In this document: in pieces, positions 30,616 to 38,071 of the stretch
Layout: each line of letters begins with the position of its first letter
Position numbering within the stretch: the first letter of the stretch is position 1
Origin: 12-FULL-44-12b sp964364225
GTDB taxonomy: Bacteria; Patescibacteriota; Minisyncoccia; Phycocordibacterales; Zambryskibacteraceae
Length of the DNA: 40,624 nt
Direction of reading: 5' to 3'
NCBI GenBank assembly: GCA_964364225.1
Contig: CAYIKP010000009.1
Coordinates: forward strand, 1-40,624
The notes under the pieces: generated by a model
What the model was told of the DNA's origin: nothing
Databases searched by the model: none
What the model saw: only the letters and a program-made list of their open reading frames with translations
Translations under genes and position numbers: made by a program

Positions 30616-31606
30616 CTACCACCTTATCAACATCTTTATGGTTTTCGGTCTCCATTAATTTTTGTCTTAACTCTACTGCCCCATTGAAACCCTGCACATA
30701 CGCTTTAAAATGTTTCTTCATAACTGAAAAATTCTTAACACCGCTCAAAATTTTATCAAAAAGTTCTGTGTGCTCCATAAGCACAAGAAGTTTCTCTTCT
30801 ACTGATGCGTCCTTCTTCGTCAAAGACTCATCAGGATGCTCAATTTGATTACCAGATTTTATCTGGGTCAAATTGGCAAATAAAAATGGATTGCCAAAAA
30901 TTGCACGCCCAAGCATTGCCCCATCGCAACCAACCTCAAGACATTTTCTTCTAGCATCATTAATATCTACGACATCTCCATTTCCAATTATCAAAGTCCC
31001 GGGAGAAATTTCATTTCTAATTTTTACTGCTCTCTCAACTGTGTCCCATTTAGCGGGAACTTTAGACATTTCTTTTCTGGTACGCGCATGAACAGTTACT
31101 GCAGAAATTCCCTCTTTCAAAATCTCTGGAAGCCAAGTATCTAATTCATCTTTGTTATAACCAATACGAGTCTTTACGGACACAGGTCCTCCAAAACCTT
31201 CCTTTGCAGACCTTATAACTTTCCTAGCCAATTTAGGGTTTTTAATTAAAGCTGCACCAGCACCTTGTTTTTCAACCCCCTTATCGGGGCACCCCATATT
31301 TATATCCAAACCATCAAATCCTAATTCTTTTATAATTTTTGCCGCTTGAAACATATATTCTGGTTTTGATGAAAAAAGTTGAGCTACAATCGGCCTTTCT
31401 ATATCTCCATATTCCAAATCTTTTAAAAGTTTTTTCTTTCCTTCATCCTTGGCTCTTACTAAACCATCTGCAGAAACAAACTCCGTCCACATGACATCCG
31501 GTTTCCCATATTTAGCAATAACACGACGAAACGAAGCGTCTGTAACGTCCGCCATTGGAGCTAAAACAAAAAAGGGCTTATTTAGTTTTTGCCAAAAATT
31601 TTTCAT
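30587..31606 (-). CDS. dus: tRNA-dihydrouridine synthase
   Basis: FMN enzyme reducing uridines in the tRNA D loop. VLAPMADVTDASFRRVI, MWTEFVSADGL, DINMGCPDKGVEKQGAGAAL (catalytic Cys), VSVKTRIGY, VHARTRKEM and IGNGDV are all present. ATG 31606 begins the conserved FFVLAPMAD region; an upstream in-frame TTG lies in the U11 RNA and is rejected. TATAAT (31616-31621) is 9 nt before the ATG and sits in the tail of the U11 terminator. 339 aa. Confidence 0.93.
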   Translation of the reverse strand: MKNFWQKLNKPFFVLAPMADVTDASFRRVIAKYGKPDVMWTEFVSADGLVRAKDEGKKKLLKDLEYGDIERPIVAQLFSSKPEYMFQAAKIIKELGFDGLDINMGCPDKGVEKQGAGAALIKNPKLARKVIRSAKEGFGGPVSVKTRIGYNKDELDTWLPEILKEGISAVTVHARTRKEMSKVPAKWDTVERAVKIRNEISPGTLIIGNGDVVDINDARRKCLEVGCDGAMLGRAIFGNPFLFANLTQIKSGNQIEHPDESLTKKDASVEEKLLVLMEHTELFDKILSGVKNFSVMKKHFKAYVQGFNGAVELRQKLMETENHKDVDKVVVDFLKNKAL

Positions 31607-31621
31607 ATAAAAAAGATTATA

Positions 31622-32190
31622 ACGAAAAACGGCCCCGACATTTCGTCGGGAGCCGTCTAGTCGGTAGTTGAGAGCCTGATGGCGAAGAAGGAGGTCATCA
31701 GGATACTCAACACCTAAGGGGCAGTTGTCCAAACCGTAGGGTCGGCTTGGAGAAGTGTGGTTGGATGATGATCCAACCGATCATAAGTTTTTTGGGAGGT
31801 TTAGTCCCTAGAACTCGGTATCAACTTAACAAGCGTTTTGGCCTGACTCCATCAAGTCATTTGGGTTGCCCCATTTGCCTTGGTTTTGTCAGACTTCATT
31901 CGTTTGTTACAGTCACCTCTAGCGTACTTATCTGGTTCGAAGGATCCAGGAGCCTTTGATGTTCATCTTGCGATGTTCACCAAGAAGTTCTCGAATACTT
32001 CGATTTTGCTAGTTCCACTACTGTTGCTTGTTTATCACGCAAGCAATGTGCGTTTTCAGCCGAAGCTTAGACGCTGTAGTGAGACACCAGATCTCATGAT
32101 GAGTGGACAAGTCCCCCCATCACACCGCAAGCCCTAACGAATTAGAGACCGGCAGTGCCCTATGTACGCAACAACTTAAAGATCGTCTGA
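31622..32190 (-). ncRNA. Putative long structured RNA, unit U11 (about 570 nt)
   Basis: Between ftsQ and dus lie some 800 bp with no convincing gene. A promoter (32197-32224) and terminator bound about 570 nt. Hairpins on the minus strand include GGTTGGAT/ATCCAACC, a GTTGAG..CCTGATG/CATCAGG..CTCAAC compound stem (about 31667-31711), TTGCTTG/CAAGCAA and GAAGT/ACTTC. Plus-strand frames of 70-108 aa are unlike proteins. A stop-bounded stretch reading KIEVFENFLVNIAR lacks a start codon. Not recognisable as tmRNA or RNase P. Confidence 0.5.
31629..31655 (-). terminator. Terminator of U11
   Basis: ACGGC-CCCGAC pairs with GTCGGG-GCCGT (small bulge), followed on the minus strand by TTTTTCGTTATAAT; the TATAAT of dus overlaps this tail. 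Confidence 0.9.
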
Positions 32191-32196
32191 GAGAGG

Positions 32197-32224
32197 ATAT
32201 TATTCCCTTTCAAAAAATCGTCAA
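32197..32224 (-). promoter_or_regulatory. Promoter of U11
   Basis: Minus strand TTGACG (32219-32224), 16-nt spacer, TAATAT (32197-32202). Confidence 0.6.
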
Positions 32225-32295
32225 GCATTTAAAAAGTTCAACCACATTTTTGACAGGAATAGCAAATTTGTTGAAAAATCATAAAACTTCCTGTT

Positions 32296-32331
32296 GTGTT
32301 AAAATGTATGCGATTGCGTACATTTTAACAC
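32296..32331. repeat. 36-nt hairpin repeat, family 2, copy 2
   Basis: GTGTTAAAATGTATGC, loop GATT, GCGTACATTTTAACAC. 31 of 36 positions match copy 1 at 68-103; changed stem positions stay paired or nearly so. It lies 19 nt from family 1 copy 2, downstream of ftsQ. Confidence 0.7.
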
Positions 32332-32349
32332 ACTCTCTTTCTGTGCTTA

Positions 32350-32420
32350 AAGCGAGAATATCTGTTTTAAATGCATTGGTGACCTTTCGTCGCTCGCATT
32401 TAAAACAAATATTCGAACGT
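32350..32420 (-). repeat. Loop-conserved hairpin repeat, family 1, copy 2
   Basis: Arms 32358-32374 and 32396-32412 (17 nt, one mismatch) enclose the 21-nt loop 32375-32395, ATTGGTGACCTT..GTCGCTC, identical to copy 1 at 20 of 21 positions. Flanked by GCGAG and a CGAACGTC box. It abuts the ftsQ stop codon (32420-32422) in the same relative orientation as the other copies. Confidence 0.85.
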
Positions 32421-33253
32421 CATTTATAGAAAACCTTATTCCCAAATCTTAAATCAATATAAGAGACAGTTAACCCCCCATTTTTATCTTTCAAATTAAT
32501 CTTTGGCGAATCCAACAAAGAGCCAAGATTGTTTAACGTCAATTCATCATTACCACGAAGAGTTAAAAAAATAGAACCGCGCACCAAATTAAAATCAACA
32601 ACGTCATTTTCATGAAAAACTATTTCTTGTACTTTGAGTCCGTATATCGATATCCCTTTTACAATTTTGATGATCCTAGAAAAATTTTCTAAGGTGGAAA
32701 CCCTCTCTCCTACTGGTCCGCCCTGCACCCCATTTCTATACTCTATATAAACAGGTGAGGAAAATTCTGGCGAACGACTATATATAAAGCCATCTTTATC
32801 AAAAAAGAAGCACTCTTTTTTTCTATCTTTAGTCTCTACCCCCTCTTCTGTTCTACACCACAAGGCAATGGGCTCGCGTTCACTAACAATAACTTCAATT
32901 GTATTAGGCACATGAAGTACTAATTTTAAATCCTTAATTGGAGGAAATTCATGAAGAATCTTATTTTTTAAATCTTTTTTGTTTACTGTTAAAAATGTAG
33001 CTCTCGGTAAAAGTTTCAAATAATCTCCAGAAATAGTTGTTCCTACAAATTCTTCCACCATTACTACATCTATTGTCTTTGCTCCAACAACACTTATATT
33101 TTTAATTGAAAAAAAGGGTATTCGCACTACTAAAACAGGAATCAAAATGAAAATCAAAAAAATACCAAGGGAAATCAGAGCAATTCGTAAAAGTTGTTTT
33201 CTCTTACGCTCAATAATCTTTTGTGATTTTAAAATTGAATCTTTCCCTTTCAT
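32420..33253 (-). CDS. ftsQ: Cell division protein FtsQ (DivIB-like)
   Basis: Bitopic divisome protein that links FtsB/FtsL to the septal peptidoglycan synthase. Basic cytoplasmic N-terminus, one membrane helix (about 23-45), POTRA domain (FFSIKNISVVGAKTIDVVMVEEFV..) and the FtsQ beta domain (LVLHVPNTIEVIVSEREPIALW). 277 aa, normal. It starts 12 nt after serS, an unusual partner; a family 1 hairpin follows the stop codon. Confidence 0.82.
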   Translation of the reverse strand: MKGKDSILKSQKIIERKRKQLLRIALISLGIFLIFILIPVLVVRIPFFSIKNISVVGAKTIDVVMVEEFVGTTISGDYLKLLPRATFLTVNKKDLKNKILHEFPPIKDLKLVLHVPNTIEVIVSEREPIALWCRTEEGVETKDRKKECFFFDKDGFIYSRSPEFSSPVYIEYRNGVQGGPVGERVSTLENFSRIIKIVKGISIYGLKVQEIVFHENDVVDFNLVRGSIFLTLRGNDELTLNNLGSLLDSPKINLKDKNGGLTVSYIDLRFGNKVFYK

Positions 33254-33265
33254 TGCGGAGTCGGG

Positions 33266-34534
33266 CTATTCAGCCTCTATAACACTTCGACCGCCCATAT
33301 AAGGCTGTAGAACTTCTGGAATTTTCACCGAACCATCGGCTTGTTGAAAATTCTCTACTAAAGAAACCAAAATGCGAGGAGAAGCTGTGGCTGTGTTGTT
33401 TAATGAATGAACATATTTTGTTTTTCCATCACTATCTTTATAGCGAATATTTAAACGACGAGTTTGGAAATCATGAAAATATGATGCAGAATGTGTCTCT
33501 CTATATTTATTCTCTAACGGAACCCAAGCCTCTATGTCATATTTCTTTACTTGTCCGAGGCCAAGGTCAGCGCCACAATTTACAACAGTACGATACGGAA
33601 TACCGAGAGATTCCATAAACTCTTCACTATTTTTAGTAATTTCTTCGTGAAAACGAGCTGATTCTTCATGGCTCGCTTCGCAAAGTAGAACTTGCTCCAC
33701 TTTGAAAAATTCATGCACACGAATAAGGCCCTTTACATCTTTTGAGTAACTTCCTGCTTCCCTTCTAAAACATGGAGAAAAAGAAAGATACTTTTTAGGC
33801 AACTCTTCCTTGGGGAGAATTTCATTCATGTGATAGCCCATAGTTGCAACTTCGGCGGTTCCGGCCAAATAATCTCCATCTTGAGTTTTATACAAATCTT
33901 CTTCGCTCTGTGGAAGCATGCCGGTACCTATTAAAGATTCTTTTTTAACCAACGATGGAGCAATCATGGGAGTCAAACCTTTTTTAGCAAAAAAATCCAT
34001 TGCGTGATTCCAAATTGCAAAAGAAAGCAAGGCACCATCTCCTTTTAGGAAATACCCTCTAAATCCTGAAACCTTTGTCCCTCTCTCTAAATCAAGCATC
34101 CCCAACTTTTCCATAATCTCAATGTGAGACTTTGGTTCAAAATCAAACTTTGGTAACTCGCCCCATTTTTTTACCTCCTTATTATCTTCGTCAGATTCGC
34201 CGTCTGGCACAGAAATATCTGGCACATTTGGAATCTGAAGCATCAGGGCTTGCCAGCTTTTTAAAATCACCTTTAATTTTTCTTCCTCTCCTTGAAGTTT
34301 TTCCTTCAACTCTCGCATTTCTACTAAAAACGTTTCCTTCTCTTCTTTCGATACTTTTACGATTTGATCACTTACTTCGTTTTGACGAGCTCGCATATTA
34401 TCTGTCGATTCCTGCAGAGAACGACGTTCATCATCAAGCCTCAAAAGCTCTGCTATATCAACAGAAATGTGCTTTTTCTTGGCACCCGCTTCTACAACAT
34501 CTTTGTTTTCTCTTATAAAACGAATATCCAGCAT
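33266..34534 (-). CDS. serS: Seryl-tRNA synthetase
   Basis: Class II synthetase charging tRNA-Ser. N-terminal coiled-coil arm (residues about 30-105), motif 2 FSPCFRREAGSYSKDVKGLIRVHEFFKVE, motif 3 NNTATASPRILVSLVENFQQADGSVKIPEVLQPYMGG. 422 aa, normal. TAGAAT (34541-34546) ends 6 nt before ATG 34534, and a perfect 13-bp palindrome (34533-34561) covers the start codon and the -10 box. Confidence 0.96.
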   Translation of the reverse strand: MLDIRFIRENKDVVEAGAKKKHISVDIAELLRLDDERRSLQESTDNMRARQNEVSDQIVKVSKEEKETFLVEMRELKEKLQGEEEKLKVILKSWQALMLQIPNVPDISVPDGESDEDNKEVKKWGELPKFDFEPKSHIEIMEKLGMLDLERGTKVSGFRGYFLKGDGALLSFAIWNHAMDFFAKKGLTPMIAPSLVKKESLIGTGMLPQSEEDLYKTQDGDYLAGTAEVATMGYHMNEILPKEELPKKYLSFSPCFRREAGSYSKDVKGLIRVHEFFKVEQVLLCEASHEESARFHEEITKNSEEFMESLGIPYRTVVNCGADLGLGQVKKYDIEAWVPLENKYRETHSASYFHDFQTRRLNIRYKDSDGKTKYVHSLNNTATASPRILVSLVENFQQADGSVKIPEVLQPYMGGRSVIEAE

Positions 34535-34561
34535 GGCATTATTCTAACAGAATAATGCCAT
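34533..34561. promoter_or_regulatory. Palindrome covering the serS start codon and -10 box
   Basis: ATGGCATTATTCT, AAC, AGAATAATGCCAT: perfect 13-bp arms. One arm contains the serS TAGAAT box, its 6-nt spacer and the A and T of the start codon. Could be an operator or a hairpin formed by upstream transcription. Confidence 0.6.
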
Positions 34562-34626
34562 GAGAATAAGGAATGAGGAATATAGAATAAATAATCACGA
34601 TTCCCAATTCGAGATTCATTATTCAA

Positions 34627-34644
34627 TTGTAGCAATGCTACAAT
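34627..34644 (+). promoter_or_regulatory. dprA promoter region with palindrome
   Basis: TTGTAGCA, A, TGCTACAA (34627-34643) is a perfect palindrome overlapping the -10 box TACAAT (34639-34644), which ends 6 nt before ATG 34651. Confidence 0.55.
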
Positions 34645-34650
34645 CTTTAT

Positions 34651-35580
34651 ATGTCTTACGAAATTCATGATTTGCCCCATGAAGATTGGCCTCCTCTTTT
34701 AAAACAGATTCCTGATCCCCCTCAAAAACTCCGGTTTGCTGGAACGATGACGCCCAATGGAAATAAATTACTAGCCGTGGTTGGCTCTCGCGAAATGACG
34801 CCTTACGGAAAAGAGGCTATTGAAACAATAATGGGCTGGTTAAAGGGTGCGCCCGTAACTATTGTTTCTGGGCTCGCTCTTGGCGTAGATGGCACCGCTC
34901 ACAGGGGTGCTTTAAGAAATAATTTACACACAATTTCAGTACCTGGTTCTGGGCTTTCACAGCGAGTGATGTACCCATCAAACAACGCAAAACTTGCAGA
35001 AGAAATAGTTGAATCTGCGGGGGGATTACTTTCAGAGTTTGAAGATGATTTTCGTGCAACACCATTCAGCTTTCCTCAAAGATTTAGAATCATGGCAGCA
35101 GAAATTAAACTAAAGGTAATGGANNNNNNNNNNAATAGAATCATGGCAGGAATGTCTGATGCAACACTAATAATAGAAGCTAAGGATAAATCAGGGAGTT
35201 TAATAACTGCACGTCTAGCACTTGAATACAACAGAGACGTTGGAATTGTTCCTGGAAATATTTTCTCGCCACAATCCCAAGGTGTAAACAAACTATTACG
35301 TGATGGCGCACACGCAATAATAGAGAAACAAGACATTTTTGAGCTGTTGAAATTAAAAATTGACGCCATAAGCGACAACGCTACACAAAAAACTCTTTTT
35401 GAAAAATTATCGCCAGAAGAAAAAGAAATAATCGACTTACTCCAAAGTGGTGCAAAAGAGACCGATGAAATAATCACTCAATCTTCTTTAACCCCCTCCA
35501 TGGTTCTTGCCATCATCTCTTCCCTTTCTTTGAAGGGTTTAATAAAGGAACAAATGGGAGAAATCTCTCTAAATTCTTAA
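34651..35580 (+). CDS. dprA: DNA-processing protein A, interrupted by a 10-N contig join
   Basis: Loads RecA on incoming single strands during natural transformation. Rossmann-like core: VVGSREMTPYGKEAIE, IVSGLALGVDGTAHRGAL, TISVPGSGL, MAGMSDATLIIEA, KSGSLITARLALEYNRDVGIVPG; a winged-helix C-terminus (LSPEEKEIIDLLQSGAKETDEII). The family motif FPxRNRI appears twice in part: FPQRFRIMAA before the N run and NRIMAGMSD after it, so about 18 codons look duplicated or misassembled. Leaderless-type start. Confidence 0.9.
   Translation: MSYEIHDLPHEDWPPLLKQIPDPPQKLRFAGTMTPNGNKLLAVVGSREMTPYGKEAIETIMGWLKGAPVTIVSGLALGVDGTAHRGALRNNLHTISVPGSGLSQRVMYPSNNAKLAEEIVESAGGLLSEFEDDFRATPFSFPQRFRIMAAEIKLKVMXXXXNRIMAGMSDATLIIEAKDKSGSLITARLALEYNRDVGIVPGNIFSPQSQGVNKLLRDGAHAIIEKQDIFELLKLKIDAISDNATQKTLFEKLSPEEKEIIDLLQSGAKETDEIITQSSLTPSMVLAIISSLSLKGLIKEQMGEISLNS
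35124..35133. other. Assembly join (10 N) inside dprA
   Basis: Ten N bases. AGAATCATGGCAG occurs on both sides (about 35087 and 35137), so the two contig ends probably overlap and the true sequence is shorter than shown. Confidence 0.9.
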
Positions 35581-35593
35581 CATAAAACCCATA

Positions 35594-35730
35594 TTTAAAT
35601 TTCACAAACACTTTTATGTCACCACACGAAGCTTCGCTTCGGCCTATTCCGGCTCTGTGGCGTATGTATTTATTTGATTTTATATTTCAAATTTAATGTT
35701 TTATTTTACTTAATATTAGTGAAATTTAAA
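35594..35730. repeat. 137-bp folded intergenic element
   Basis: TTTAAATTTCAC (35594-35605) and GTGAAATTTAAA (35719-35730) are perfect inverted repeats; nested inside are CCACA..TGTGG arms enclosing GAAGCTTCGCTTC. It occupies most of the 309-bp gap between dprA and topA and could end the dprA transcript or be a non-autonomous element. The rest of the gap holds only a weak -35-like TTGACC. Confidence 0.5.
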
Positions 35731-35854
35731 CAGGGCAAGTTTGCAAATAAAAATAATGTGTAGTACTAATGTCTCTTGACCTGTCCTGTTAGAAATTTCA
35801 ACGGGCAGTAAAAATAGATATAAACTAAGTGAAGGACACGAGGCCAAACAATAA

Positions 35855-35893
35855 ATGAAAAAGATATTAGTTAAAAATTTTCTACTGGGATGA
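35855..35893 (+). CDS. Possible 12-aa leader peptide overlapping the topA start
   Basis: ATG 35855 opens MKKILVKNFLLG and stops at TGA 35891-35893, overlapping topA ATG 35890 (ATGA). GAGG lies 11 nt upstream. This would couple translation into topA, which has no visible ribosome site. Low certainty because the frame is so short. Confidence 0.35.
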   Translation: MKKILVKNFLLG

Positions 35894-38058
35894 CTACGCT
35901 TGTAATAGTAGAGTCGCCTTCAAAAGCGAAGACCATAGAAAAATATTTGGGTAAAGATTTTCGTGTTGTTGCATCTGTGGGACACGTACGCGATCTTCCT
36001 AAATCAAACAAAAAAGCCATAGACATAGATGGTGGTTTTATTCCTCATTATGAAATTTCTAAAGGTAAAGAACACATAATAGAAGACATTAAAAAGAGAG
36101 CCAAAAAAGCCAGTGAGGTTTTACTTGCTACCGACCCCGACCGTGAAGGCGAAGCCATTGCTTGGCATATTGCTGAAGTAGCAAAACTTAAAAATCCAAA
36201 AAGAATTGTCTTTCATGAGATCACAAAAGATGCCGTGCTAGAGGCAATACAACACCCAAGAGAAATTGACGAAAAATTAAAGACTGCTCAAGAAGCGCGC
36301 AGGGTGTTAGATCGTCTTGTGGGCTACGACCTTTCGGGGCTCATTTGGAAAAAAGTTCGCTATGGACTTTCTGCTGGACGAGTGCAATCCCCAGCACTAC
36401 GAATTCTTGCTGAACGAGAAAGAGAGATAGAAAAATTTATTTCACATCCATTTTTTATAATTCATGGAATTTTTGAGAACAAAAAAAAAGAAAAATTTGA
36501 ATGCCTAAGCTCTATTGATATTTTGGATGAATTCGAGGCAGAAAGAATTGTCTCCCAAGGTAAAACAGCAGATTGGAAAGTGGGCAGTGCGGAAGAAACT
36601 AAAGTAATGCGTGCACCTCGCGCCCCTTTTACAACATCTACCCTTCAACAAACAGCTTCTACTCGCCTAGGATTTTCCCCATCAAACACCATGCGTATTG
36701 CTCAAAGGCTTTATGAAAAAGGTCTTATCTCGTATATGCGTACAGATTCTACAAACCTAAGCTCTCAGGCGCTTGGAATGATAAAGGGTGCAGTAGAAAA
36801 AGAATGGGGAGAAAAAATGCACCAATTCCGTACATTTAAAACAAAATCTAAAAACGCACAGGAAGCCCATGAAGCAATCAGACCAACTGATTTTAAAAAG
36901 AAATCTGCCGGAGTGGCCGAAGATGAAAAAAAACTATACAAATTAATTTGGGCCCGCACAGTTGCTTCGCAAATGAAAGATGCAGAGACAATGAGAACTA
37001 CAATCATTGTGAGTGCGGGCAAACTGCCAGAGCTTAAGGCGGTTGGTACAAGAGTAATTTCGGATGGTTGGCTATTAGCAGACCCAAATGCAAAAGGAGA
37101 GGATGTGATATTGCCTCATGTAGAAGCTGGCGAAGAATTAAAAACCATTTCAATAGAATCGGAAAGGAAAGAAACCACCCCTCCACCTAGATATTCTGAA
37201 GCGGGCCTCGTTAAAGAGCTCGAGAAAAGAGGTATTGGCAGACCTTCTACCTACGCGTCTATTATCAAAACCCTTTTGGATAGAGAATACGCAACAAAAG
37301 AAGCACGCTCATTAAAACCCACGGACACTGGAATGGTGGTATCCACTTTTTTGGAAGATAACTTTGCAACCTATATTTCAGACACCTTTACTGCAGAGAT
37401 GGAAAATGAATTAGATGAAATTGCTGATGGTACACGCCAATACAAAAAAACATTAACTGATTTTTATAAACCATTCCTAAAAGATGTAGAAGAAAAATCT
37501 ACAACAGCAAAAATTACAACCCTCGGCGATGCTGATGCTAAACTTTTGTGCCCTAAATGTAGCTCGCCTATGATTATTAAACTCTCAAGAGCGGGCAGGT
37601 TTATCTCTTGCTCACGATTTCCAGACTGCAACGGAGCCTTAACAATTGATGGGAAAGAGATTCCTAAAGATAAAGCTGTGGGAATTGATCCAGAAACTGG
37701 GCTTGAAATTTTTGTAAAAACCGGAAGATTTGGACCATATGTTCAAGTGGGCGAAGATACTAAAGATAAGAAAGCTAAACCAAAGAGAGCCTCAATTCCA
37801 AAAGGAAAAGAGCCAACAGAAATTTCTATAGAAGAAGCATTAAAGTACCTTTCTTTGCCAAGGGTTTTAGGAATACATCCTGACACTAAAAACCCTATTC
37901 TCGCTAATGTTGGGCGTTTCGGACCATATGTAATGCATGATGGAGATTTTAGATCTCTCAAAACAGACAGCCCATATGAAATCACTTTGGATAGAGCCCT
38001 CGAAATACTAAAGGAGCCGAAAAAAGTTGGCAGAGGTAGATTTGCAAGAAAGAAATAG
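35890..38058 (+). CDS. topA: DNA topoisomerase I
   Basis: Relaxes negative supercoils through a covalent tyrosine link. Toprim domain IVESPSKAKTIEKYLG and DPDREGEAIAWH; active-site Tyr 282 in GLISYMRTDST; GRPSTYASIIKTL. After the core there is one CxxC zinc motif (CPKCSSPMIIKLSRAGRFISCSRFPDC) and two C-terminal repeats ending GRFGPYV. 722 aa, normal. The GTG of relA follows 14 nt after its stop. Confidence 0.97.
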   Translation: MTTLVIVESPSKAKTIEKYLGKDFRVVASVGHVRDLPKSNKKAIDIDGGFIPHYEISKGKEHIIEDIKKRAKKASEVLLATDPDREGEAIAWHIAEVAKLKNPKRIVFHEITKDAVLEAIQHPREIDEKLKTAQEARRVLDRLVGYDLSGLIWKKVRYGLSAGRVQSPALRILAEREREIEKFISHPFFIIHGIFENKKKEKFECLSSIDILDEFEAERIVSQGKTADWKVGSAEETKVMRAPRAPFTTSTLQQTASTRLGFSPSNTMRIAQRLYEKGLISYMRTDSTNLSSQALGMIKGAVEKEWGEKMHQFRTFKTKSKNAQEAHEAIRPTDFKKKSAGVAEDEKKLYKLIWARTVASQMKDAETMRTTIIVSAGKLPELKAVGTRVISDGWLLADPNAKGEDVILPHVEAGEELKTISIESERKETTPPPRYSEAGLVKELEKRGIGRPSTYASIIKTLLDREYATKEARSLKPTDTGMVVSTFLEDNFATYISDTFTAEMENELDEIADGTRQYKKTLTDFYKPFLKDVEEKSTTAKITTLGDADAKLLCPKCSSPMIIKLSRAGRFISCSRFPDCNGALTIDGKEIPKDKAVGIDPETGLEIFVKTGRFGPYVQVGEDTKDKKAKPKRASIPKGKEPTEISIEEALKYLSLPRVLGIHPDTKNPILANVGRFGPYVMHDGDFRSLKTDSPYEITLDRALEILKEPKKVGRGRFARKK

Positions 38059-38071
38059 ATAGAATGAAAAA

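Noticed and set aside
31607..31732. N-terminal extension of dus from an in-frame TTG.
   Set aside because: It runs through the U11 terminator and RNA; the family start and a TATAAT box 9 nt upstream fit ATG 31606.
31747..32429. Plus-strand frames of 70, 85 and 108 aa in the ftsQ-dus interval.
   Set aside because: No promoter or ribosome site, protein-like composition absent, and they run opposite to the recognised promoter and terminator; the last one crosses two hairpin repeats.
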